Both the position numbers and the translations under genes were made by a program. From positions 62,001 through 126,000 of the forward strand of contig NZ_JAPWKB010000020.1 of assembly GCF_028283785.1 (NCBI RefSeq): a stretch of DNA of 64,000 bases. The letters are read 5' to 3'. Shown piece by piece: positions 1 to 8,938 of this stretch; position 1 is the first letter of the stretch; each line of letters opens with the position of its first letter. The notes beneath the pieces were generated by a model. That model was not told the DNA's origin. It searched no databases and was given only the letters and a program-made list of their open reading frames with translations. This DNA is from Paraburkholderia sp. (GTDB lineage Bacteria > Pseudomonadota > Gammaproteobacteria > Burkholderiales > Burkholderiaceae).

Positions 1-30
1 ATCTGATCGCGCGATCGCGCGCCCGTGCGA

Positions 31-1284
31 TCAACCGTGCGCGGGCGCTGCCGTCGCGACGGGCGCAACGGGTGCAGCTGGCGGCGTCACTTTCGGCGAC
101 GTGCCGTTCATCCGGTTCACCGCTTCGCTCAACGCTTGCGCCGCCGCTTGCGCTTGCGTGGATGTCGGCGCGGCGGCCTTCGATGCCTGCGAGCCGGTCG
201 CTTGCGCAACCGGTTTCGCGGCCGGTGTTTGCGCCTGCACGCCAACCGCTGCGCCCGGCGTCGCGCCCGACACTGCGCCTGTCGTCGACGTAGCCGCTTG
301 CGTCGTCGACGCCGCTTTCGGCGTTGCGCCGTGCATCTGGCTGACCGCCTCCGGCAATGCATCGCCGACCGGCTTCGAGTCGTCCATCGACGCCCGGCCG
401 CCATCGCGGAAGAACGCCATTTCCGCCGCCTTGTTCAGCACCAGAATACTGATCCGCCGATTGGTCGGCTCGTCGCTGACATTGCTGTTCAGCGGCAGCA
501 CGTCGGACAGACCGCGCACCTGCAACAGCTTGTCTTCACGCATGCCGCCCGTGACCAGCGCGCGACGTGCCGCGTTCGCACGCTCGGACGACAACTCCCA
601 GTTCGAATAGCCGGCCGGACCGCCCGTGTAGGGCACCGCGTCCGTGTGACCGGCGATCGAGATGCGATTGTCCACGTCGTTCAGCGCCGCGCCGATCTGC
701 GTCAGGATGGTCACCGCGTACGCTTCGAGCGCGGAACTGCCGGATGCGAACATCGGCCGCTTCTTCGAATCGACGATCTCGATACGCAAACCTTCGTTCG
801 TGATCGAAATCCGGATCTGATCCTTGAACGCGCGCAATGCCGGCGTGTTCTCGATCAGCGCGGTCAGCTTCGCCTTCAGTTGCTGAAGCCGCGCCATATC
901 GTTTTGCACCATCGGCACCGGTTCGCTGACGCGCGGCGACGGTTCCATCTGCGAGCGTTTGCCATCGCCCGGACGCGAATCGGACAAGTCGCGTCCGCCG
1001 CCCTGGATGATGTTCGGTCGTGCGGCCGAGGTGCCTTCCGGCCCGCCGAACAGACTCGACAGCGGCGTGTTGAAGTAATCCTCGATGCCTTGCTTGTCGA
1101 ACTTCGACGTCGATCCAAGCAGCCACATCAACAGGAAAAACGCCATCATCGCCGTCATGAAGTCGGCATAGGCGATCTTCCACGCACCGCCGTGATGGGC
1201 GTGCTCGCCGTGACCTTTCTTGTTTCGGCGCAAGACGATGGTCTCGATCTTCGGCGTTTCGCCTTCTTTCTGCCTGCCAGCCAT
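31..1284 (-). CDS. motB: Flagellar motor stator protein MotB
   Basis: MotB is the peptidoglycan-anchored half of the proton-driven MotA4B2 stator in the inner membrane. The 417-residue protein has a basic N-terminus and one membrane segment at about residues 33-57. The segment contains the YADFMTAMMAFF motif, whose Asp is the family's proton-binding residue. An OmpA-like peptidoglycan-binding domain follows at about residues 150-285, with GHTDAVPY and NRRISILV. The last 110 residues or so are an Ala/Pro/Thr-rich tail, longer than in enteric MotB and of unknown role. It lies 42 bp downstream of motA on the same strand, so the two form the usual motAB operon. Confidence 0.97.
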   Translation of the reverse strand: MAGRQKEGETPKIETIVLRRNKKGHGEHAHHGGAWKIAYADFMTAMMAFFLLMWLLGSTSKFDKQGIEDYFNTPLSSLFGGPEGTSAARPNIIQGGGRDLSDSRPGDGKRSQMEPSPRVSEPVPMVQNDMARLQQLKAKLTALIENTPALRAFKDQIRISITNEGLRIEIVDSKKRPMFASGSSALEAYAVTILTQIGAALNDVDNRISIAGHTDAVPYTGGPAGYSNWELSSERANAARRALVTGGMREDKLLQVRGLSDVLPLNSNVSDEPTNRRISILVLNKAAEMAFFRDGGRASMDDSKPVGDALPEAVSQMHGATPKAASTTQAATSTTGAVSGATPGAAVGVQAQTPAAKPVAQATGSQASKAAAPTSTQAQAAAQALSEAVNRMNGTSPKVTPPAAPVAPVATAAPAHG

Positions 1285-1326
1285 GAACGTGATTCCGTGA
1301 GAGTAGCGTTGACGAAGCGACCCGCG

Positions 1327-2196
1327 TTACGCGGCCTTCGGCGTCTTGGTGGCGCGCACGGCGTCGTCCAGTTCCTTGAAGCTCGGACGATCTGCGGTGA
1401 ACAGCATCTTGCGACCGAACTCGACGGCGATCGGCGGCGCGTAGCCGTTCAGCGACGCCAGCAGCACCGCCTTCACGCACTGGTACGGCTTGGCTTCCTG
1501 TGCGCCTTTCGCGTTCAGCAGATCTGCGACCGGACCCATGAAACCGTACGCGAGCAAAATCCCGAGGAACGTGCCGACCAGCGCGCCCGCGATCATTTCA
1601 CCCAGCACCGCCGGCGGCGCGCCGACCGATGCCATCGTGTGAACCACGCCCATCACGGCCGCAACGATGCCGAATGCGGGCAAGCCGTCGGCCATCTTCT
1701 GGATCGCGTTCGCGGCGATCCCCGATTCCGCGTGGTGGGTGGCGAGCTCCTCGTCCATCAGATCCTGCATCTCGATCACGTTGATATTGCCGCTCGACAT
1801 CATCCGCAGATAGTCGACCAGGAACTCGAGCAGGTGATGATCGTGCAGCACGTGCGAATACTTCTGGAACAGCGCGCTCGACTCCGGATCTTCGACGTCC
1901 GCTTCGAGCGCCATCATCCCTTCCTTGCGCGCTTTCTGGAGCAGCTCATAAAGCAGCGCGATCAGTTCGATGTACTTGTCTTTCGAATACGCAGCGCCCT
2001 TGAACATCGTCGGCAGGGCCTTTACGGTTTTCTTCAGCGTGCTGACCGGATTGCTGACGACGAATGCGCCCAGAGCCGCGCCGAAAATACACAGCAACTC
2101 GAACGGCTGCATCAGCGCGGCCAGATGGCCCCCTTCGGCGACGAAGCTGCCGATCACCGAGCCGATCACGACTACCCAACCAATCACTACGAACAT
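1327..2196 (-). CDS. motA: Flagellar motor stator protein MotA
   Basis: MotA is the multi-spanning inner-membrane stator subunit that couples proton flow to rotor FliG. The 289-residue product begins MFVVIGWVVVIGS. This start is chosen over an upstream in-frame ATG because GGAG stands 8-9 bases before it and because MotA proteins begin directly with the first membrane helix. Four hydrophobic segments are visible, two N-terminal and two at about residues 170-220 (FGIVAAVMGVVHTM and GALVGTFLGILLAYGFM), separated by a charged cytoplasmic loop. motB follows on the same strand. Confidence 0.97.
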   Translation of the reverse strand: MFVVIGWVVVIGSVIGSFVAEGGHLAALMQPFELLCIFGAALGAFVVSNPVSTLKKTVKALPTMFKGAAYSKDKYIELIALLYELLQKARKEGMMALEADVEDPESSALFQKYSHVLHDHHLLEFLVDYLRMMSSGNINVIEMQDLMDEELATHHAESGIAANAIQKMADGLPAFGIVAAVMGVVHTMASVGAPPAVLGEMIAGALVGTFLGILLAYGFMGPVADLLNAKGAQEAKPYQCVKAVLLASLNGYAPPIAVEFGRKMLFTADRPSFKELDDAVRATKTPKAA

Positions 2197-2380
2197 GTCT
2201 TTCTCTCCATTCCCTGCGGGGAGCCGCCCTGATGCGTCAATATGTCGGACGGCATACGCGTCGGGGATCCTATTGCATCGCTTCTTTCCGCAGCGATCGG
2301 CATGCGTTGCCGGTCCTGCGAGAAAAAGCACTTTTTACTGATCCCTGACACGCTTGCGCGCCCAGTTCCGTGTCTATGTG

Positions 2381-2407
2381 CTATCGGCATGTTTACGCTT
2401 TGCTGAA
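2381..2407 (-). promoter_or_regulatory. Candidate sigma-28 (FliA) promoter for motAB
   Basis: On the minus strand the sequence reads TTCAGCAA, 11 bases, GCCGATAG. The -10 half matches the flagellar sigma-28 consensus GCCGATAA at seven of eight positions. The -35 half is weak. It lies 185 bp upstream of the motA start and points at it. The rest of the 2197-2569 interval shows no gene. Confidence 0.4.
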
Positions 2408-2569
2408 GTGTCAAAATTACCGATCCCGTCGGCGATCCCCTTGTTTAACGTTTGCGCGTTCTGCTAAATGTCGAACAGATGTCGGCGACGGCGGCCGGGA
2501 ACATCCGTTGCAACGTTTTGGGGTGCCATTCCGTCAAACCATCACGAACCATTTGCACAGGAGATTTTT

Positions 2570-2788
2570 ATGCGCGCGCATTCGACTCCCGATCCGACCA
2601 CGCCCGAAAAAAATCCGCCGGCGGAGCTTCCGGACACCGCTCCGCCGTATGAAGAGCCGGAAAATCCGGTGCCGCCGGTCAGGGACCCCGAACCGCATCC
2701 GGGGATAGGCGCGGTGGGCGAACCGTCGTCGGTCAGCGCGCTGGGTTCGATCGGCGCCGATGTCGATGATGGCGATACGCCGGACTGA
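2570..2788 (+). CDS. Small proline/glutamate-rich hypothetical protein
   Basis: This is a 72-residue, acidic, proline-rich and probably disordered protein (MRAHSTPDPTTPEKNPP start, GDTPD end). It has no signal peptide or membrane segment. The start is supported by CAGGAG six bases upstream of the ATG. It stands alone between the divergent motAB promoter region and the methyltransferase gene. I do not recognise a family. The low-complexity composition means its function cannot be read from sequence; the strong ribosome-binding site is the main argument that it is expressed. Confidence 0.6.
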   Translation: MRAHSTPDPTTPEKNPPAELPDTAPPYEEPENPVPPVRDPEPHPGIGAVGEPSSVSALGSIGADVDDGDTPD

Positions 2789-2925
2789 CGCATTTCAGAA
2801 GGCAACGGCACCTACACGGGCAACAGCGCGCAGCGCTCGCGTCGAGACGCTGCGTGACGCGATGAAATTCGCGGTAAGGAAGTGCGCCTGACGTCGTCAC
2901 GACAGCCGGGCAGGAGGGTTCCGCC

Positions 2926-3654
2926 GTGGACGATCTGTACCGTCGGCGCGAGCAGATGATCGACCGGCAAATCGTCGCGCGCGGGATCACCGATACCCGC
3001 GTGATCGACGCGATGCGCCGCGTGCCGCGCGAGCGTTTCGTCGCGCGTTCGTTGCTGCCGTTCGCCTACGACGACACCCCGTTGCCGATCGAAGCCGGGC
3101 AAACCGTATCGCAGCCGTATATGGTCGCGTGGATGTTGCAATCGGCGTCGCTGGCGGCGTCGGATCGCGTGCTGGAGATCGGCACGGGGTCCGGTTATGC
3201 CGCGGCGGTGATGGCGTCGCTCGTCGCGCAGGTTGACACGATCGAGCGGCATCGCGAACTCGCGGAGCGTGCGCGTGAGCGGCTCGCCGATCTGGGTTGC
3301 GGCAACGTGATCGTGCATATCGGCGACGGCACGCTCGGGCTGCCGTCGGCCGCGCCGTTCGACGCGATCATCTCGACAGCCTGCGGTCCCGATGTGCCGA
3401 CTGCGTGGCGCGCGCAACTCGCGCGCGGCGGTCGTATCGTGATGCCGGTCGGCGATACCGACCGGATGCAACGGCTGATTCGCGTGATGTACGGCGAAGG
3501 CGGCGAAGAACAGCGACGCGATCTCGGCGGCGTGCGATTCGTGCCGCTGATCGGTGAAGAGGGCTGGCCCGACGCGTCGCAAACCGACGTGGAAGACGGG
3601 CTGCGTTCGCACTTCGGAAGCGATTTCCTGCGACGCCATTTCAGGCGCAATTGA
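2926..3654 (+). CDS. pcm: Protein-L-isoaspartate O-methyltransferase
   Basis: Methylates isoaspartyl residues in damaged proteins using S-adenosylmethionine, starting their repair in the cytoplasm. The 242-residue product carries the family's QTVSQPYMVAWM segment at about residue 63, the SAM-binding motif I VLEIGTGSGYAA at about 86-97, and a later DAIISTACG motif. The start is GTG at 2926 with AGGAGG eight bases upstream; no ATG is better placed. The C-terminus is a basic FLRRHFRRN. Length and motifs fit Pcm well, though the protein is somewhat longer than the enteric enzyme. Confidence 0.93.
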   Translation: MDDLYRRREQMIDRQIVARGITDTRVIDAMRRVPRERFVARSLLPFAYDDTPLPIEAGQTVSQPYMVAWMLQSASLAASDRVLEIGTGSGYAAAVMASLVAQVDTIERHRELAERARERLADLGCGNVIVHIGDGTLGLPSAAPFDAIISTACGPDVPTAWRAQLARGGRIVMPVGDTDRMQRLIRVMYGEGGEEQRRDLGGVRFVPLIGEEGWPDASQTDVEDGLRSHFGSDFLRRHFRRN

Positions 3655-3767
3655 TGGTCCGCCAGCCGCATTCGATCCGCGCTTACCGGTCCGCGCGCCA
3701 CCGATGTACGAAATGCAACGGGCTTGTCCTTTCTACCGTTCGGCCGAACGGTTCGCGCGGCGGTGTA

Positions 3768-3986
3768 TCAGCGTTCCTGCGAATTGCACCATTGCACAGC
3801 CCACGTGTGCGCGAACGCGACCGCATCGTCTTTCGACGAGAACACCGCGAGATCTCCGGATTGATGCGTCTTGCCGGGACGGTCGTCTTTTACCGCATGC
3901 GGCGTGACCGTGGCACGCGCGAAATACTCGCCGTCGGCGGCGCGCGGGGTGCAATTGATGTGGAAGGTCTTGTAGCGAAACTGCAT
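3768..3986 (-). CDS. Small hypothetical protein (72 aa)
   Basis: The protein starts MQFRYKTFHINCTPRAADG and ends WAVQWCNSQER. It looks like a small soluble alpha/beta domain with a YxARATVTPH strand and an amphipathic FSSKDDAVAFAHTWA helix. The start has a perfect GGAGG six bases upstream. I cannot name the family. Codon use matches the surroundings, and the composition is far more protein-like than the overlapping reading frames. It is convergent with the methyltransferase gene at its 3' side. Confidence 0.65.
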   Translation of the reverse strand: MQFRYKTFHINCTPRAADGEYFARATVTPHAVKDDRPGKTHQSGDLAVFSSKDDAVAFAHTWAVQWCNSQER

Positions 3987-4078
3987 GGCGAACCTCCGGA
4001 ACCGGTGTTCACTGCGATGGCGAAGCTTGCGCAGTTATACCAGGCGAGGCGCGCTTTTGATGTAAGGGTAAACGGAGC

Positions 4079-4120
4079 GCCCGCCGCCTGCCGCACCCGG
4101 GGGCGCGGCAGGCGGCGGGC
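4079..4120. terminator. Long perfect GC hairpin between two minus-strand genes
   Basis: Arms GCCCGCCGCCTGCCGC (4079-4094) and their exact complement (4105-4120) enclose a 10-base loop. There is no clear T tract, so it could be a terminator for the gene at 4216-4554 or another structured element. Confidence 0.5.
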
Positions 4121-4215
4121 AGCCAACGTGCAGCCGAAGCGGATCGCACGCATCGTCGTGGCAGGCAGCCACGGTCGCGACCCGCCTCACCGTAAAGCGA
4201 AGCCGGTCGTTGCGA

Positions 4216-4554
4216 TCAGTTGCTGTTGTTGCCCGGCGTTGCCTGGGTCGGATTGCCCATCGTATCGGTCGTGTGCGTGTTGCTGTTCACGCCGGCCTTC
4301 GAGCCTTTCTTCATCGCCGTGCCCTTGTGAGCCTTCGAGTTCGGCGAGCCGGCGCTCATCCCGCTGTCGGAATTCGTCGCGCCCGGTGTGCCGTACCCGC
4401 TGGTCGTGTCGTTCATATGATTCATCGCGGGCTTCGCGCCCGTGCCGACGCTCGACGGACCGCCTCCGGCACCGCCGCCAGCCTGAGCAAATGCGCCGCC
4501 CGACAGCGCCAGCGCGGCGACTGCTGCGAGAATCTTGTGGGTTGTCTTGTTCAT
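4216..4554 (-). CDS. Small exported Gly/Ser/Asn-rich protein
   Basis: This is a 112-residue protein with a clear Sec signal peptide: MNKTTHKILAAVAALALSGG followed by the AFAQA cleavage site near residue 24. The mature part is low complexity, rich in Gly, Ser, Asn and Thr, with a basic AHKGTAMKKGSK patch. It is probably periplasmic or secreted and disordered. AAGGAGG stands eight bases before the chosen ATG; a longer reading to 4623 lacks such a site. The family is not recognised. Confidence 0.75.
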   Translation of the reverse strand: MNKTTHKILAAVAALALSGGAFAQAGGGAGGGPSSVGTGAKPAMNHMNDTTSGYGTPGATNSDSGMSAGSPNSKAHKGTAMKKGSKAGVNSNTHTTDTMGNPTQATPGNNSN

Positions 4555-4639
4555 GATCCGTCCTCCTTGGGTTGACAGGAATTCAGGCCGATTGAAATCG
4601 CCTGGACGACTATTCCTGCGCAATCACCGTGCCGCGCAA

Positions 4640-6039
4640 TCAACCGCGACCGCCGCGCGCGATCTCGTCGCCCGCACGATGCGGCAGACGCAAGGTGACC
4701 GGAATCGATGCGAACGAGCACAAGCCGACCACCAGAAACGCGGGCCAGAAATCGGACCAGGTAATCGCCGCGTGACCGTGCAGCGCACGCGAAATCTGCA
4801 ATACGATCCCGCCGATCGTCACGCCGAGTCCGAGCGACATCTGCTGAACCACGCTGCCGAGACTGGTCGCGCGGCCGATGTCGCGGCTTTCGATTTCCGC
4901 ATACGTCAGCGAATTGAGGCTGGTGAACTGCAACGCGGGAAAGAAGCCGCCCAACAGCACCACGGTCCAGATCACCCACGTCGGCGTGCCGGGAAAGAAC
5001 AGCCCGCACGCGGCGATCGCGATGCCGGACAGCGCCGCGTTGACGGTCAGCACGCGGCGAAAGCCGAAGCGCCGCAGCATCCGCGACGCCATCGTCCGCA
5101 TAAACATTCCGCCGAACGCCGACGCGCACGTGATCAGCCCGGACTCGAACGCGGTGCGTCCCAGGCCCTCCTGCAACACCAGCGGCAACAGAAACGGCAC
5201 CGCGCCGAGGCCGATGCGAAACAGCGAGCCGCCGAGCACGCTGGCCTGAAACGTCGGGATGCGGAAGAAGCGTAGATCGAGCAGCGGCAACGTGACCCGT
5301 TGCGCGTACAACCAGTACGCGCCGAGCAGGATCGCACCGCTCGCGATCATCGTGAACGCGGTGCGTTCCGACATCAGCGTGTCGCCGACCATCGACAGCC
5401 CGAGCAGCAGCAACGACGCGCCGCCCGCCGACAGCACGAAGCCGATCCAGTCGAGCGGGCCGGGATGCGGTTCGCGCGTATTGGCGATCAGTGTCTGTTG
5501 GTCAGATAGATGCCGAGGATGCCGACCGGCACGTTGATAAAGAAGATCAGCCGCCAGTGCAGATAGGTCGTGATGAACCCGCCGAGCAGCGGTCCGGCTG
5601 CCGGGCCGAGCATGGCCGGCACGCTCAGATAGTTCATCGCGCGGATAAATTCGGACTTCGGCACGACGCGGAAAATGATGATCCGTCCGACCGGCACCAT
5701 CATCGCGCCGCCGACGCCTTGCAGAAAGCGCGCGGCCGTAAAAGGCACGAGTGAACTGGACGCCGCGCAGAGCAGCGAACCGGTGACGAAGATGCCGATC
5801 GCGGTGCGAAACACGGTTCGCGCGCCGAAGCGGTCCGCCAGCCAGCCGCAAACGGGGATGAACACACCGAGCCCGAGCACGTAGCTCGTCACGGCGATTT
5901 TCAGCGAGACAGGGTCCTGTCCGAAGTCGCGTGCCATCGAGGGCAGCGCGGTCACGATGACGTTGGCGTCCACCGCTTCCATGAACATCGCGCAGGCGAC
6001 GATCAGCGGGGCAATCAATGCTTTATTTGATATCGACAT
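4640..6039 (-). pseudogene. DHA2-family MFS drug efflux transporter, frameshifted
   Basis: This is a proton-driven multidrug exporter of the EmrB/QacA type, with 12-14 helices expected. The 5' part (6039 down to 5488) encodes MSISNKALIAPLIVACAMF, the AVDANVIVTALP helix and the GWLADRFGARTVF motif A, then reaches LTNRH and a TGA at 5488-5490. The remainder continues in another frame from IANTREPHPGPLDWIGF to the C-terminus at 4640. Removing two bases (CA on the plus strand at 5489-5490) joins the halves as LTNRH-IANTRE, so about 465 codons would be intact. Either the gene is broken or the assembly has a small indel. The product as written would be truncated after six helices or so. Confidence 0.85.
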
Positions 6040-6190
6040 CGAAGCAGCAGTCCGGAGAGCGGCGGCAGAGTCGCGATTATGGCATTGGGGACCGAAGCGA
6101 TGTCGTGGGGTTTGCACGTGTCGCGCGAACCGCCGCGCGACACGTGCTCGCGTTCGCGCGACGCATCACGGCCGCGCGACGGCTGAGCAA

Positions 6191-6952
6191 TCAGGCGAGG
6201 CCGCCGTTTGCACGGAGCACCTGGCCGTTGACCCAGCCCGCATCCGCGCCCGCAAGGAACGACACCACCGACGCGATATCGTCCGGCTGGCCGAGCCGTT
6301 GCAGCGGCGGCATTTTCGCGAAGGTCTGGACCTGCTCGTCGGTCTTGCCGTCAAGGAACAGCGACGTCGCAATCGGGCCGGGCGCGACCGCGTTCACGGT
6401 GATGTTGCGGCCGCGCAATTCCTTCGCGAACACATGCGTGAACGATTCGACCGCCGCCTTCGTCGCGTTGTAGATCGCGTAGCCGGGCATGTTCAGCGCC
6501 AGCGTCGTGCTGGAGAAGTTGACGATCCGGCCGCCGTCGTTCATCCGGTCGGCGGCTTCGCGCAGCGTGTTGAAGGTGCCGCGCACGTTGATCGCGAAGG
6601 TGCGGTCGAACAGCGCGTCGCTGGTGTCGGCGAGCGGCACCGTCTTCAGGATGCCCGCGTTGTTGACGAGCACATCGACCTTGCCGAGTTCCTGTTCGGC
6701 GACGTCGAACATCCGGCGCACGGCGTCGGCGCTGGCGACGTCGGCCTGTACGGCAATGGCGCGGCCGCCGTTTGCGTTCAGTTGTGCGACCAGCGCGTCG
6801 GCTTCGGCCGGGCTGGACGCGTAATTGACGACGACCGCGAAGCCGTCGGCGGCGAGGCGTTGCGCGATGGCGGCGCCGATCCCGCGCGACGCGCCGGTGA
6901 CGATGGCGACGCGTGCACGGTCGGATTGGGCTGCGTGAGGCGTGGTGTTCAT
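6191..6952 (-). CDS. SDR family NAD(P)-dependent oxidoreductase
   Basis: This is a classical short-chain dehydrogenase/reductase, 253 residues, cytoplasmic. It shows the Rossmann TGASRGIG motif at residues 19-26, NNAG for fold stability, the catalytic Ser in VNFSSTT and the catalytic YNATK (Y-x3-K), and the usual GWVNGQVLRANGGLA ending. The substrate cannot be told; the family resembles 3-ketoacyl-ACP-reductase-like enzymes. The start MNTTPHAAQ is chosen because AGGA lies upstream and a longer reading adds an unrelated N-terminus. It is divergent from a LysR gene at 7141, which probably controls it. Confidence 0.92.
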   Translation of the reverse strand: MNTTPHAAQSDRARVAIVTGASRGIGAAIAQRLAADGFAVVVNYASSPAEADALVAQLNANGGRAIAVQADVASADAVRRMFDVAEQELGKVDVLVNNAGILKTVPLADTSDALFDRTFAINVRGTFNTLREAADRMNDGGRIVNFSSTTLALNMPGYAIYNATKAAVESFTHVFAKELRGRNITVNAVAPGPIATSLFLDGKTDEQVQTFAKMPPLQRLGQPDDIASVVSFLAGADAGWVNGQVLRANGGLA

Positions 6953-7053
6953 GGCGAGTGTCCTGTGCGTGATGGCTGTGGCTGCCGGAGGGCTAACGGG
7001 TGACGTTGAACTGTCGTAGTGCGTGAGAAGTATGATGAACCGATTCGCCGCAT

Positions 7054-7079
7054 TGATAATCACGTGCGAATGGGTATCA
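7054..7079. promoter_or_regulatory. Candidate LysR-type operator (TGATA-N16-TATCA)
   Basis: An inverted repeat, TGATA at 7054 and TATCA at 7075, sits in the 188-bp divergent intergenic region between the SDR gene and the LysR gene, 62 bp before the LysR start. It contains a T-N11-A arrangement, but such motifs are frequent by chance. Confidence 0.3.
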
Positions 7080-7140
7080 TCGTTCCATCTGCTTTAACAA
7101 TCACCGGCCAATTACCCCATCAACCCCGGAAACGCCAGTC

Positions 7141-8040
7141 ATGGATCGCTTCGAGGAAATGCGCGTGTTTATCCGGATCGCGGAGCGCCGGAGCTTCACC
7201 CAGGCCGCCGACGATCTCCAGATTCCGCGCGCGACCGTCACCAATCTGCTCAAACGCCTCGAACAGCGGCTCGGCACGCGGCTGCTCGAACGCACCACGC
7301 GCACGGTGCGGTTGACGCAGGACGGCGACGCCTATTACCGGCGCTGCGTGCGTCTGGTCGCGGACATGGAGGAGGCCGAAGGCGCGTTTCGCGATACCGC
7401 GCCGAAAGGGCTGCTGCGCGTGAATCTGCAAGGCACGCTCGCGCGGCATTTCGTGGTGCCCGCGTTGCCCGGATTTCTCGGACGTTTTCCGGAAATCGAA
7501 CTGCATATGGGCGAGGACGACCGGCTGGTCGATCTGGTGCGGGAGGGGATCGATTGCGTGTTGCGCGCGGGGAGTTTGCAGGATTCGTCGATGGTCGGGC
7601 GGCGCGTGGCGACGCTGGCGCAAGTCACGATCGCGAGTCCGGCGTATCTGGCGAAATACGGCGAGCCGTCGGACCCGTCGGAGTTGGCCGCGATGTCGGT
7701 GCATCGCGCGGTCAACTATATGTCGAGCGCGACCGGCAAGGCGGTGCCGCTCGAATTCACCATCGACGACCGGGTGAGCGCGTTGCACCTGCCGTCGGCG
7801 GTGTCGGTGACGGGCGCGGATCTGTATGCGGGCGCGGCGATCGCCGGTCTGGGAATGGTGCAGGTGCCGCGTTACCGCGTCGCGAACGAACTCGCCAGCG
7901 GTCAGTTGAAAGTGATCCTCGCCGATTTCCCGCCGCCGCCGATGCCGGTTTCGGTGCTGTATCCGCAGAGCCGCCAGCTGTCGTCGCGAGTGCGGGTGTT
8001 CGCGCAATGGCTGCGCGAGATCTTCGAAACGGCGGGCTGA
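7141..8040 (+). CDS. LysR family transcriptional regulator
   Basis: A DNA-binding regulator of 299 residues. The N-terminal winged helix-turn-helix (about residues 1-60) reads FEEMRVFIRIAERRSFTQAA then RLGTRLLERTTRTVRLT. A periplasmic-binding-protein-like effector domain follows at about residues 90-290. It most resembles the subgroup found divergent from oxidoreductases, and the SDR gene on the opposite strand is its likely target. The effector is unknown. Confidence 0.92.
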   Translation: MDRFEEMRVFIRIAERRSFTQAADDLQIPRATVTNLLKRLEQRLGTRLLERTTRTVRLTQDGDAYYRRCVRLVADMEEAEGAFRDTAPKGLLRVNLQGTLARHFVVPALPGFLGRFPEIELHMGEDDRLVDLVREGIDCVLRAGSLQDSSMVGRRVATLAQVTIASPAYLAKYGEPSDPSELAAMSVHRAVNYMSSATGKAVPLEFTIDDRVSALHLPSAVSVTGADLYAGAAIAGLGMVQVPRYRVANELASGQLKVILADFPPPPMPVSVLYPQSRQLSSRVRVFAQWLREIFETAG

Positions 8041-8107
8041 ACGTCACGCTGCCCGCCGTGCATTTCGACGCGTCCGTCGATTGCGCAGCGTCACGCTTCG
8101 ACGGGAT

Positions 8108-8791
8108 TCAGACCGTCGCCGCGTCGTTCGTCGGGAACAGCGCGCGGCGCGTTTCGTCGTCGAATTCGACTTTCAGCGTCAACGTGTCTTTCAGCGCGTG
8201 CGCACGCGCAGCAGCCGGACGCGCCGAGATTTCATCGACCAGTCGTTTGACGTTCGGATAGGCGCTCAATCCTGCTTCGCCGAGGATGTAGCCCGCGAAA
8301 TTCGCCCAGCCCCACAACGCGATATCGGCGATCGAATACTCGTCGCCGGCCAGATACCTCGACGTGGCGAGCCGCGCATCCAGCACGCGATAGTGACGTT
8401 CGACCTCCTTCAGATAGCGGTTGCGCGCATACGGAAGCGGTGTCGGCGCGTGGTGCAGAAAGTGCACGGCCTGACCGGAAAACGGCGACAGGCCGGTCGC
8501 GACGAACATCAGCCACGACAACGCCTGTGCGCGTTCGGCGGCGTCGTCGGGCAACAAGCGGCCGTGCTTCAGCGCCAGATGCAGCAGGATCGCGTGGGAG
8601 TCGAATACCGTCACGCCGTCATCGACGATCGCGGGCACTTTCGCATTCGGATTGATCGACAGAAACCCGGGACGATGCTGCTCGCCCTTGAACGTATCGA
8701 CCGCGACGAGCTTGAACGGCGTGTGCAGTTCTTCGAGCATCAACGCGACTTTCATCGGGTTCGGCGACGGGTGAAAATAAAAGCTCAGCAT
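8108..8791 (-). CDS. Glutathione S-transferase
   Basis: The product is a 227-residue cytosolic GST. The thioredoxin-like N-domain (MLSFYFHPSPNPMKVALMLE) has the cis-Pro segment AKVPAIVDDG and the glutathione-binding DSHAILLHL. An all-helical C-domain follows with the conserved SIADIALWGWANF. It resembles bacterial GST-N/GST-C proteins of the YfcG/Ure2-like type by its NPNAKVPAI segment. AAGGA lies upstream of the start. It is convergent with the LysR gene and upstream (downstream by transcription) of another glutathione enzyme at 8939. Confidence 0.92.
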   Translation of the reverse strand: MLSFYFHPSPNPMKVALMLEELHTPFKLVAVDTFKGEQHRPGFLSINPNAKVPAIVDDGVTVFDSHAILLHLALKHGRLLPDDAAERAQALSWLMFVATGLSPFSGQAVHFLHHAPTPLPYARNRYLKEVERHYRVLDARLATSRYLAGDEYSIADIALWGWANFAGYILGEAGLSAYPNVKRLVDEISARPAAARAHALKDTLTLKVEFDDETRRALFPTNDAATV

Positions 8792-8938
8792 GGCAATTCC
8801 TTGAAGTAGGGACGAGGCGGGTCACGACCGTGACGCGGCAGGCCGCGCGGTCGAACGGACAGACGGCGCTCGCCTCGGGGCACGCCGTCCGGTATCGGTA
8901 ATGGGAAAAGAAAGCTGGCCGGTGCGGCGCCGCGCGAT

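Noticed and set aside
25..2232. A 735-codon arginine/histidine-rich plus-strand reading frame across the motBA region
   Set aside because: It is the antisense shadow of motB and motA; high G+C makes long spurious frames common.
5480..5515. Programmed ribosomal frameshift in the MFS gene
   Set aside because: No slippery heptamer or downstream pseudoknot is evident, and MFS pumps are not known to use one.
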